A stretch of 60,000 nucleotides of DNA, taken from contig NC_079879.1 of NCBI RefSeq assembly GCF_029227915.1, positions 26,170,501 to 26,230,500 of the forward strand. Direction: 5' to 3'. Shown piece by piece: positions 11,859 to 21,500 of this stretch. The notes beneath the pieces are model-generated. The model saw only the letters and a program-made list of their open reading frames with translations, ran no database searches and was not told the DNA's origin. Origin of the DNA: Hydractinia symbiolongicarpus (lineage: Eukaryota; Cnidaria; Hydrozoa; Anthoathecata; Hydractiniidae). The translations under genes and the position numbers were made by a program. How positions within the stretch are numbered: the first letter of the stretch is position 1; each line of letters opens with the position of its first letter.

Positions 11859-12450
11859 TTTAATAGTTGTGAACAATGCTTCTTGTATGTTTCTTAATTA
11901 AACGCTCTGGAATCTTTTTAAGTAATTAAATCAACAATACATTCAATACATGCAATGTATTATAAAACTTTGCGAAAGATTTTTACTATTTAATTACTTC
12001 ACGCTAATACTTAAGGGAATAGCTTATCAATACATTTACACAATGCATCTTGAAATTACAAGAAATATAATTGCTCCGATATTTCTTCGCGAGTGCATTG
12101 TTTTTTAACACGCAAATATAAACTTGCAAAACCCTTAAGGGATTTAATTATAACAAAAGACAAACAACTGCCGTCCTCCACGCAAAGGTGTGATAATGTA
12201 ACTCTACATGTATGCGAGTTTTACGACCTCATGTAGTGATCTCATGTCTACATAAAGAACGTTCACATATCTTTTGTTTCTATACGAACTTAATTGCTTT
12301 TTACTGTTATGTTGTGCGCGAGTCAGAACAATAAGATTTGATGAATCCTTTTGTTGTGACTTGTAACATGCATGTTATTGTTTAAAAGTGTTAAAGATTA
12401 CGCAGGCTATTGAAATACTATTTTAGAAAAATGAACGAACATAACACGTT
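11859..12450. other. Core between inverted minisatellite arrays
   Basis: About 590 bp of non-repetitive AT-rich sequence without a recognisable gene. With the flanking inverted 53-bp arrays it makes a fold-back-like unit of about 1.44 kb. I found no transposase and could not define terminal inverted repeats or target duplications. Confidence 0.5.
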
Positions 12451-12451
12451 A

Positions 12452-13090
12452 AAAGCATTTCTATCGCCGTTTTTCATTCTTACATTTTAAAACACGATCT
12501 AACAAAGCTTTTCTATCACCGTTTTTTCATTCTTAAATTTTTAAAACACGATCCAACGAAGCTTTTCTATCGCCGTTTTATGTTCTTAAACTTTTAAAAC
12601 TTGATCTAAAAAGTATTTTTATCTCCGTTTTTCTTTCTTAAACTTTTAAAATGCGATCTAAAAAGCATTTCTATCTCCGTTTTTCGTTCTTAAACTTTTA
12701 AAACATGATCCAACAAAGCATTTCTATTGCCGTTTTTCGTTCTTAAACTTTTAAAACATGATCTAACGAAGCATTTTTATCGCCGTTTTATGTTCTTAAA
12801 CTTTTATCATCTCACAAAGCATTTCTATCGCCATTTTTCGTTTTTAAACTTTTAAAACATGATCTAACAAAGCATTTCTATTGCCGTTTTTTGTTCTTAA
12901 ACTTTTAAAACATGATCTAACGAATCATTTTTATTGCCGTTTTATGTTCTTAAACTTTTAAAACATGATCTAACAAAGCATTTATATCGTCGTTTTTTAT
13001 TCTTAAACTTTTAAAACATGATCTAACAAAGCATTTCTATCGCCGTTTTTTGTCTTAAACTTTTAAAATGCAATCTAACGAAACTTAAAT
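12452..13090 (+). repeat. 53-bp minisatellite, right array (12 units)
   Basis: The phrase AAAGCATTTCTATCGCCGTTT or a close variant starts near 12452, 12504, 12559, 12610, 12662, 12715, 12769, 12815, 12869, 12923, 12975 and 13029. The period is 53 bp, with one short unit of about 46 bp near 12769. Each unit continues with TTCTTAAACTTTTAAAACATGATCTAAC. Units abut directly without variable spacers. Confidence 0.9.
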
Positions 13091-13376
13091 CTTTGTTAAG
13101 TTTTATTTTCTTTCGCTGATCTCTTAACGACTATAGCAATTAAATACAACAATGGGACACACACAGTTCACATGAGCTAATTAAATTTCGCGAACAAGAC
13201 ATGAATACTATTGTTTTGAACATGCAAAAATGTATTTAACAATAGGTTAACAATAACAACGAAAGTTCTGACACTACCGAAAGCTCATGCGAAGGTGATA
13301 ACTATCGCGTACATGTAATGTTACATTCGAGCGGTACTGTATGCTTTCTTCAAAGTCAGTTTCTGTTCTTTAAGCA

Positions 13377-13381
13377 GTTTT
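13377..13381. repeat. Target-site duplication, left copy (GTTTT)
   Basis: Matches 23404-23408 on the far side of the array. Five base pairs is the usual Copia target duplication length. Confidence 0.85.
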
Positions 13382-13603
13382 TGTTGATCTTCTATCTAGG
13401 CGATTACTAATAAGAATCACTTGGTGGTGGGGTTTTAATTGTATTGAACCAGTATCATTGGTAATTCGTTGTGTTTAGTCAGAGTGGTGTTCAATAGTGT
13501 TGAGTTGAATCAATCACACTAATTTAGCGTTGCGTTATACGCAGAAAGAACTATTGCGAAGATAACCTACAGGTTAGTCTTATATATATATTCCTATTTA
13601 ACA
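13382..13603 (+). repeat. Copia 5' LTR
   Basis: 222 bp, beginning TGTTGATC and ending TTTAACA. A TATATATATA run lies about 15-25 bp before its 3' end. It is preceded by GTTTT, the left copy of the target duplication. Short LTRs are usual for Copia elements. Confidence 0.93.
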
Positions 13604-13604
13604 A

Positions 13605-13616
13605 TGGTAGCAGAGG
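13605..13616 (+). promoter_or_regulatory. Primer-binding site, unit 1 (tRNA-iMet)
   Basis: TGGTAGCAGAGG starts one base after the LTR. It is complementary to the 3' end of metazoan initiator tRNA-Met including CCA. The same site recurs in unit 2 at 18505-18516. Confidence 0.85.
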
Positions 13617-13628
13617 AATAAAAGTGAA

Positions 13629-16600
13629 ATGTCAAAAAGTTGGGTCCCCCCACCATCATTAGACAAAGAGACGAGTTACAAAGATTGGAAAAAAGAAGTG
13701 CAAATATGGCAAGCACTGACAGAATTAAAGGCAGAAAAACAAGGGCCAGCTATATTCATGGGCTTAAGAGGGAAAGCTAAAGAATCAGTTCTAGAATTAG
13801 ACATTGAACAGATAAGTGCAGCAACTGGAGTAAAAGCCATTACTAACAGATTGGACAAAATATATTTAAAAGATGAGAATCAAACTGCTTACCTAGCTTA
13901 TGAAACCTTTGAAAAATTTAAGCGACCGCCTGAGATGAGTATGAATGACTATCTTATAGAGTTTGAACGGTTATACCATAAGATCCAAGGACATAATATG
14001 GTACTTCCTGATGGAGTGTTGGCATATAGAGTTCTACAAAGTGCCAACCTTACACCAGAGCAGCAACAGTTAGCAAGAGCAACTTTAAATGAACTACGGT
14101 ATGATGCAATGGTACGGCAGTTAAAGAAAATATTTGGGGATACGGTGGCCTCATTAGGAACAAATACTGAAGTAAAGATAGAACCAGTTCTTCAGGCAAG
14201 TGCAGATACAATTGAGCAAAATTACTTCACTCAAAGAGGGGGATATCAACGCTCAAGGTTTAGAAGAGGAAGACCTGCAACTGCTTCAAATCAGAGATAT
14301 GCAGGAAGAAAAACCAGACCCAACAATAGAAGAATGAATCCATCCGATCAATCTGGAAGTCCATCAAGATGCAATATTTGCCAATCTATATATCACTGGG
14401 CTTCAAACTGTCCACACTCTTATGAGAACCAGGAACCTGAGGATGTTAGAAAAGAGGACAGTCATTCTAAGGTTACGTTTTTTGCAAAAATCAGAGAAGA
14501 TGAAATGCAGTCTCTGGTCGGCGAAACTCTGTCATGTGCAGTTTTAGACTGTGGTTGCACAAAGACCGTTTGTGGTAATACTTGGTATCAATGTTTTATT
14601 GATAATCTTGAAAATGATAGATTGCCCGAAGAGCATCCCAGCCAAATAAGATTTAAATTTGGAGATAGTGAAGCAGTTTGTTCTATGAAAAGAGTGTTCT
14701 TACCTGTAATTATTGGCTCAAAAGAAGTTTATCTGGAGACAGAAATTGTCCCAAACGAAATTCCTTTGTTACTGAGTCAAGTTTCCATGAAAAAAGCAGA
14801 GGCAGTTTTAGATTTTATCAACGATTCGGTTACAATGTTTGGAGAACACCATCCTTTAAAATTTACCACTACAGGTCATTATTGCATACCTTTGAACAAC
14901 AACATAATAGAGATGGATGGAAAGAAACATGACCACTTGTTACCCCAGGTTGCCTTTGTTTGTGCAAGTACAAAATCAAGAAAAAGTAAGATTATCAAAC
15001 TTCATCGTCAATTTTGCCATCCAAGTGCTGAAAAATTAAAATCTCTCATCAAAGCATCTAATTCCTTCTTAAATGACCGAAGTGAAGTTATGAAAGTCAT
15101 CGATGAAGTATCAAACTCTTGTGAAGTGTGCATCAAATACAGAAAACCAAGACCGCGCCCTATTGTTGGCTTACCAATGTCATCAGAATTTAACCAGTGT
15201 GTGGCTCTAGATCTTGTGCAACTTTCGCAATCATTATGGTTTATCCATATCATAGATGTTTTTACCAGATTTTCATCAGCAAAATTGACAAAGACGAAAG
15301 ACAAAGATGTAATAACAGATATTATCTTTGAAATTTGGTTAGCCCGATTTGGTCAACCAAGGAAGTTTCTAGCTGATAATGGTGGAGAATTTGTTAACAA
15401 AGTGTATGAAGAAATGTGTGAGCAGTTTAACATAGAGTTTTCAACAACTGCAGCTGAAAGTCCTTGGTCAAATGGACTATGTGAACGACACAATGGTATG
15501 ATTAAGGAAATGCTGAAAAAAATTATTGAAGACACAAAATGTACACACAATCGGGCGCTATTCTGGGCTATAAGTGCAAAGAATTCTTTATCAAACAACA
15601 AGGGATTCTCACCAAATCAACTTGTTTATGGTAAAAATCACGACTATCCCTGCATCCTCACTGATCATTTGCCAGCTATGAATGACACAGTTTCAAGCAA
15701 AACCGTGGCCCATAACCTTGCTGTAATGCATGCATCACGAAGAGCCTTTATAGCAGCAGAGTCTTCTGAGCGTATACGAAGAGCATTGAGACATAATGTT
15801 CAGTGTTACAATGATGAGCGATATATCAATGGAGATAGAGTTTTTTATAAGAGAAAAGACAGTGAAAAATGGCATGGACCAGGCACTGTAATTGGACAGG
15901 AGAATAAGCAAGTCCTTGTAAAACATGGTGGAAGTTATGTTAGAGTACACATGTGTCGCTTGCAGAAGTTGGACCAAGTTTTGCATTCACAAAAACCTTT
16001 ACAAGACACGGAAAGGAGTACTGAAGTGACAACTACACAAGTGAACAATTGCATTCCGCTTGAACGTGATGATGTTTTTGGTGAATATGTTGGTGCAGAT
16101 GATTTTGACAGTAACAATACAGAAGAACCAGAAAATGAGAAAACAACAAATTTACAAACAACAAAAGAAACAACATCAGACGGTGCCTCAATGAATGAAA
16201 CAACAACACACAAGATATCAACAAATGAAATCACAACCAATCGAAATGTTAGCAATTCGTCAACAGTCCAAGGAATACCAAAGTTGAAGACAAAAATCAT
16301 TTACAAGCTAACTCCCGACAGTGAATGGACAAGGGGATTAGTCCACAGCAGAGCAGGAAAAGTGAGCAGAAAAGGAAAAGAAGGCAGACAGTATGGTAGC
16401 TGTTTAAATGTCCAAAATGAAGACACAGGTGAAATAAATTGGTTAGATTTCAAAAGATGTGTGAGTGACTGGCAACCTGTTGTTGAGACAAACGAAACTG
16501 AAGAAGTACTATTATCGACTCAAGCAACTGTTACAGATGAGGTCCTAAATGCAAAGTATAAAGAATTAGCCAATTGGGAAGACAACAAAGTTTTCTCCAC

Positions 16601-17987
16601 CATAGAAGATAAGGGTCAATCTCCAATATCCACAAGATGGGTGGTCACAACAAAGAATATAGAGGGATACAAAACAGTTAAAGCTCGTTTGGTCATAAGA
16701 GGTTTTGAAGAAGAAGAGGTCAAAAATCTGACTAAGGACTCCCCAACTTTTTCAAAAGAAAGTCTTCGCATTGTACTTACGATGTTAGCAACCTATGAAT
16801 GGGAATGTCACACCTTAGATGTCAAGACGGCATTTCTTCAAGGCAACCAGATTGACAGAGAGGTTATCATAAAGCCACCAAAGGAAGCAAATACAACAGG
16901 TGTGCTCTGGAAACTAAATAAAGTTGTATACGGCCTTGCTGATGCTTCAAGAGCTTGGTATCTACGTGTGAAGGAAGAGCTAATCGGCTTGGGGTTGAGA
17001 ATGTCTTTATTTGATGAAGCATTATTTTATTGGATTCAAGATGACTGCTGCCAAGGACTGATTGTAATACATGTTGATGATTTTCTATGGGGAGGATCCC
17101 ATGATTTTCAAGTGAAGGTCATTTCGCCTATCAGAGAAACTTTTCTCATTGGATCTGAAGATTACTCCAATTTCAAATATGTTGGTGTCAATATACAACA
17201 ATCTAATGGTTCAATTAACTATGACCAAAAGAACTATGTGGCAGGTATGGAACTGGTCAAGATTCAAAACACAACAGACAGACATCGTCAACTATCACAT
17301 GAAGAACAATCAAACTTCCGATGTATATGTGGGCAACTAAACTGGATGTCATCGCAATCAAGGCCTGACATTTCATTTGATGTGTGCCAGCTAAGCACAA
17401 AACTAAACTGTGCAGTAGTTGATGATGTCATGAGAGCCAATAAAGTGGTAAAGAAGTTGAAATTGGATCCCAACATTTCCTTGAAATTTTGGAAACTTAA
17501 GCTTCCATTACAACTGATCTTATATTCTGATGCTTCATTTGGGAACCTTCAAGATGGCAGCTCTCAAAGTGGAATTTTTATTTTCCTGAAAGGTGTTGAG
17601 AATCTTATGGCACCTATCACATGGCAGTCTAAAAAGATTAAGAGAGTTGCGCGTAGCACTCTTGCTGCTGAGACACTAGCTCTTGTTAATGGTATTGATA
17701 CATGCATATGGGTGAAGAATGTGATAAATGAAGTGTTGAATACTAATCTAGAAGGCATCTTATGTCATACAGATAACAAATCATTGTTTGAAGCTGCCCA
17801 TTCAACAAAATCTTTGGAAGACAAACGGTTAAGGGTTGATATGGCTTCCCTTAGACAGAGTATCAATCAGAAAGAGATTGAATTGAAGTGGATTTCTACC
17901 AAACATCAGTTAGCAGACGTGTTAACAAAACAAGGAGCAAATAGCACACTCTTAATGAATGTGCTACAGAGGGGTCATGAAGAATAA
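13629..17987 (+). CDS. Copia Gag-Pol polyprotein, unit 1 (1452 aa)
   Basis: A single intact frame. The N-terminal Gag region ends in a CCHC zinc knuckle, C248-C251-H256-C261. The protease active site is D307-C-G, where most Copia proteases have D-S/T-G. The integrase has the zinc finger H459, H464, C498 and C501, and the core D528, D583, E619 with exactly 35 residues between the last two. Reverse transcriptase motifs include VKARLVIRGF, LDVKTAFLQG and the catalytic H-V-D-D at 1148-1151. RNase H has SDASFG with D1301, then AAETLAL, HTDNKSL and the C-terminal KHQLADVLTK. The domain order protease-integrase-RT-RNase H defines Copia. The ATG at 13629 lies 12 bp after the primer-binding site. The frame has no disabling mutation, so it may be functional if D-C-G is tolerated. 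Confidence 0.95.
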   Translation: MSKSWVPPPSLDKETSYKDWKKEVQIWQALTELKAEKQGPAIFMGLRGKAKESVLELDIEQISAATGVKAITNRLDKIYLKDENQTAYLAYETFEKFKRPPEMSMNDYLIEFERLYHKIQGHNMVLPDGVLAYRVLQSANLTPEQQQLARATLNELRYDAMVRQLKKIFGDTVASLGTNTEVKIEPVLQASADTIEQNYFTQRGGYQRSRFRRGRPATASNQRYAGRKTRPNNRRMNPSDQSGSPSRCNICQSIYHWASNCPHSYENQEPEDVRKEDSHSKVTFFAKIREDEMQSLVGETLSCAVLDCGCTKTVCGNTWYQCFIDNLENDRLPEEHPSQIRFKFGDSEAVCSMKRVFLPVIIGSKEVYLETEIVPNEIPLLLSQVSMKKAEAVLDFINDSVTMFGEHHPLKFTTTGHYCIPLNNNIIEMDGKKHDHLLPQVAFVCASTKSRKSKIIKLHRQFCHPSAEKLKSLIKASNSFLNDRSEVMKVIDEVSNSCEVCIKYRKPRPRPIVGLPMSSEFNQCVALDLVQLSQSLWFIHIIDVFTRFSSAKLTKTKDKDVITDIIFEIWLARFGQPRKFLADNGGEFVNKVYEEMCEQFNIEFSTTAAESPWSNGLCERHNGMIKEMLKKIIEDTKCTHNRALFWAISAKNSLSNNKGFSPNQLVYGKNHDYPCILTDHLPAMNDTVSSKTVAHNLAVMHASRRAFIAAESSERIRRALRHNVQCYNDERYINGDRVFYKRKDSEKWHGPGTVIGQENKQVLVKHGGSYVRVHMCRLQKLDQVLHSQKPLQDTERSTEVTTTQVNNCIPLERDDVFGEYVGADDFDSNNTEEPENEKTTNLQTTKETTSDGASMNETTTHKISTNEITTNRNVSNSSTVQGIPKLKTKIIYKLTPDSEWTRGLVHSRAGKVSRKGKEGRQYGSCLNVQNEDTGEINWLDFKRCVSDWQPVVETNETEEVLLSTQATVTDEVLNAKYKELANWEDNKVFSTIEDKGQSPISTRWVVTTKNIEGYKTVKARLVIRGFEEEEVKNLTKDSPTFSKESLRIVLTMLATYEWECHTLDVKTAFLQGNQIDREVIIKPPKEANTTGVLWKLNKVVYGLADASRAWYLRVKEELIGLGLRMSLFDEALFYWIQDDCCQGLIVIHVDDFLWGGSHDFQVKVISPIRETFLIGSEDYSNFKYVGVNIQQSNGSINYDQKNYVAGMELVKIQNTTDRHRQLSHEEQSNFRCICGQLNWMSSQSRPDISFDVCQLSTKLNCAVVDDVMRANKVVKKLKLDPNISLKFWKLKLPLQLILYSDASFGNLQDGSSQSGIFIFLKGVENLMAPITWQSKKIKRVARSTLAAETLALVNGIDTCIWVKNVINEVLNTNLEGILCHTDNKSLFEAAHSTKSLEDKRLRVDMASLRQSINQKEIELKWISTKHQLADVLTKQGANSTLLMNVLQRGHEE

Positions 17988-18281
17988 TAGTGACCAATTA
18001 AATGTTGAGTTATGAAAATTTGAATATTGTGTTCAAAAATTAAGTTTTTTTGAGTTTTTATCTTTTAGAATTTTTATGTTTAAATTCCACACAAGTAATC
18101 ACACGAAGAAAGAGAGATACATGTAGTGATGTCTTAACCAAGACTAGTACAGTAGAGGGTTTTGGTGAAAAGCCAGTTTTGCCCCTAGACCACTGTACTA
18201 AGCGAGTAGGAGTCGCTATAAATTCCTCTCAACATTCGAATAACCAACTGAACGCCAAACAGAAAGAAAATAGAGGGAGAT
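17988..18281 (+). other. Copia 3' untranslated segment, unit 1 (same at 22888-23181)
   Basis: 294 bp between the Gag-Pol stop and the middle LTR. It contains CTATAAATTCC about 60 bp before the polypurine tract, which resembles a TATA box. A short ORF here runs into the LTR and is not considered a gene. The same segment closes unit 2 at 22888-23181. Confidence 0.6.
18272..18280 (+). promoter_or_regulatory. Polypurine tract, unit 1
   Basis: AGAGGGAGA ends two bases before the middle LTR, as expected for plus-strand priming. A purine-rich AGAAAGAAAA run precedes it. Confidence 0.75.
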
Positions 18282-18503
18282 TGTTGATCTTCTATCTAGG
18301 CGATTACTAATAAGAATCACTTGGTGGTGGGGTTTTAATTGTATTGAACCAGTATCATTGGTAATTCGTTGTGTTTAGTCAGAGTGGTGTTCAATAGTGT
18401 TGAGTTGAATCAATCACACTAATTTAGCGTTGCGTTATACGCAGAAAGAACTATTGCGAAGATAACCTACAGGTTAGTCTTATATATATATTCCTATTTA
18501 ACA
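18282..18503 (+). repeat. Copia middle LTR, shared by both units
   Basis: Identical to the outer LTRs. It is preceded by the polypurine tract of unit 1 and followed at once by the primer-binding site of unit 2, so it acts as the 3' LTR of one unit and the 5' LTR of the other. It has no target duplication of its own. Confidence 0.93.
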
Positions 18504-18504
18504 A

Positions 18505-18516
18505 TGGTAGCAGAGG
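18505..18516 (+). promoter_or_regulatory. Primer-binding site, unit 2 (tRNA-iMet)
   Basis: The identical TGGTAGCAGAGG follows the middle LTR, so unit 2 has an intact minus-strand priming signal. Confidence 0.85.
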
Positions 18517-18528
18517 AATAAAAGTGAA

Positions 18529-21500
18529 ATGTCAAAAAGTTGGGTCCCCCCACCATCATTAGACAAAGAGACGAGTTACAAAGATTGGAAAAAAGAAGTG
18601 CAAATATGGCAAGCACTGACAGAATTAAAGGCAGAAAAACAAGGGCCAGCTATATTCATGGGCTTAAGAGGGAAAGCTAAAGAATCAGTTCTAGAATTAG
18701 ACATTGAACAGATAAGTGCAGCAACTGGAGTAAAAGCCATTACTAACAGATTGGACAAAATATATTTAAAAGATGAGAATCAAACTGCTTACCTAGCTTA
18801 TGAAACCTTTGAAAAATTTAAGCGACCGCCTGAGATGAGTATGAATGACTATCTTATAGAGTTTGAACGGTTATACCATAAGATCCAAGGACATAATATG
18901 GTACTTCCTGATGGAGTGTTGGCATATAGAGTTCTACAAAGTGCCAACCTTACACCAGAGCAGCAACAGTTAGCAAGAGCAACTTTAAATGAACTACGGT
19001 ATGATGCAATGGTACGGCAGTTAAAGAAAATATTTGGGGATACGGTGGCCTCATTAGGAACAAATACTGAAGTAAAGATAGAACCAGTTCTTCAGGCAAG
19101 TGCAGATACAATTGAGCAAAATTACTTCACTCAAAGAGGGGGATATCAACGCTCAAGGTTTAGAAGAGGAAGACCTGCAACTGCTTCAAATCAGAGATAT
19201 GCAGGAAGAAAAACCAGACCCAACAATAGAAGAATGAATCCATCCGATCAATCTGGAAGTCCATCAAGATGCAATATTTGCCAATCTATATATCACTGGG
19301 CTTCAAACTGTCCACACTCTTATGAGAACCAGGAACCTGAGGATGTTAGAAAAGAGGACAGTCATTCTAAGGTTACGTTTTTTGCAAAAATCAGAGAAGA
19401 TGAAATGCAGTCTCTGGTCGGCGAAACTCTGTCATGTGCAGTTTTAGACTGTGGTTGCACAAAGACCGTTTGTGGTAATACTTGGTATCAATGTTTTATT
19501 GATAATCTTGAAAATGATAGATTGCCCGAAGAGCATCCCAGCCAAATAAGATTTAAATTTGGAGATAGTGAAGCAGTTTGTTCTATGAAAAGAGTGTTCT
19601 TACCTGTAATTATTGGCTCAAAAGAAGTTTATCTGGAGACAGAAATTGTCCCAAACGAAATTCCTTTGTTACTGAGTCAAGTTTCCATGAAAAAAGCAGA
19701 GGCAGTTTTAGATTTTATCAACGATTCGGTTACAATGTTTGGAGAACACCATCCTTTAAAATTTACCACTACAGGTCATTATTGCATACCTTTGAACAAC
19801 AACATAATAGAGATGGATGGAAAGAAACATGACCACTTGTTACCCCAGGTTGCCTTTGTTTGTGCAAGTACAAAATCAAGAAAAAGTAAGATTATCAAAC
19901 TTCATCGTCAATTTTGCCATCCAAGTGCTGAAAAATTAAAATCTCTCATCAAAGCATCTAATTCCTTCTTAAATGACCGAAGTGAAGTTATGAAAGTCAT
20001 CGATGAAGTATCAAACTCTTGTGAAGTGTGCATCAAATACAGAAAACCAAGACCGCGCCCTATTGTTGGCTTACCAATGTCATCAGAATTTAACCAGTGT
20101 GTGGCTCTAGATCTTGTGCAACTTTCGCAATCATTATGGTTTATCCATATCATAGATGTTTTTACCAGATTTTCATCAGCAAAATTGACAAAGACGAAAG
20201 ACAAAGATGTAATAACAGATATTATCTTTGAAATTTGGTTAGCCCGATTTGGTCAACCAAGGAAGTTTCTAGCTGATAATGGTGGAGAATTTGTTAACAA
20301 AGTGTATGAAGAAATGTGTGAGCAGTTTAACATAGAGTTTTCAACAACTGCAGCTGAAAGTCCTTGGTCAAATGGACTATGTGAACGACACAATGGTATG
20401 ATTAAGGAAATGCTGAAAAAAATTATTGAAGACACAAAATGTACACACAATCGGGCGCTATTCTGGGCTATAAGTGCAAAGAATTCTTTATCAAACAACA
20501 AGGGATTCTCACCAAATCAACTTGTTTATGGTAAAAATCACGACTATCCCTGCATCCTCACTGATCATTTGCCAGCTATGAATGACACAGTTTCAAGCAA
20601 AACCGTGGCCCATAACCTTGCTGTAATGCATGCATCACGAAGAGCCTTTATAGCAGCAGAGTCTTCTGAGCGTATACGAAGAGCATTGAGACATAATGTT
20701 CAGTGTTACAATGATGAGCGATATATCAATGGAGATAGAGTTTTTTATAAGAGAAAAGACAGTGAAAAATGGCATGGACCAGGCACTGTAATTGGACAGG
20801 AGAATAAGCAAGTCCTTGTAAAACATGGTGGAAGTTATGTTAGAGTACACATGTGTCGCTTGCAGAAGTTGGACCAAGTTTTGCATTCACAAAAACCTTT
20901 ACAAGACACGGAAAGGAGTACTGAAGTGACAACTACACAAGTGAACAATTGCATTCCGCTTGAACGTGATGATGTTTTTGGTGAATATGTTGGTGCAGAT
21001 GATTTTGACAGTAACAATACAGAAGAACCAGAAAATGAGAAAACAACAAATTTACAAACAACAAAAGAAACAACATCAGACGGTGCCTCAATGAATGAAA
21101 CAACAACACACAAGATATCAACAAATGAAATCACAACCAATCGAAATGTTAGCAATTCGTCAACAGTCCAAGGAATACCAAAGTTGAAGACAAAAATCAT
21201 TTACAAGCTAACTCCCGACAGTGAATGGACAAGGGGATTAGTCCACAGCAGAGCAGGAAAAGTGAGCAGAAAAGGAAAAGAAGGCAGACAGTATGGTAGC
21301 TGTTTAAATGTCCAAAATGAAGACACAGGTGAAATAAATTGGTTAGATTTCAAAAGATGTGTGAGTGACTGGCAACCTGTTGTTGAGACAAACGAAACTG
21401 AAGAAGTACTATTATCGACTCAAGCAACTGTTACAGATGAGGTCCTAAATGCAAAGTATAAAGAATTAGCCAATTGGGAAGACAACAAAGTTTTCTCCAC

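Noticed and set aside
12452-13090. Regular repeats that could suggest a CRISPR array
   Set aside because: Units abut with no unique spacers, the setting is a eukaryotic intron-rich genome, and no cas gene is present. It is a minisatellite.
18050-18310. 86-codon ORF running from the Copia 3' UTR into the LTR (and its twin at 22950-23210)
   Set aside because: It starts at a non-ATG codon, crosses the polypurine tract into the LTR, has no family similarity and is duplicated only because the element is.
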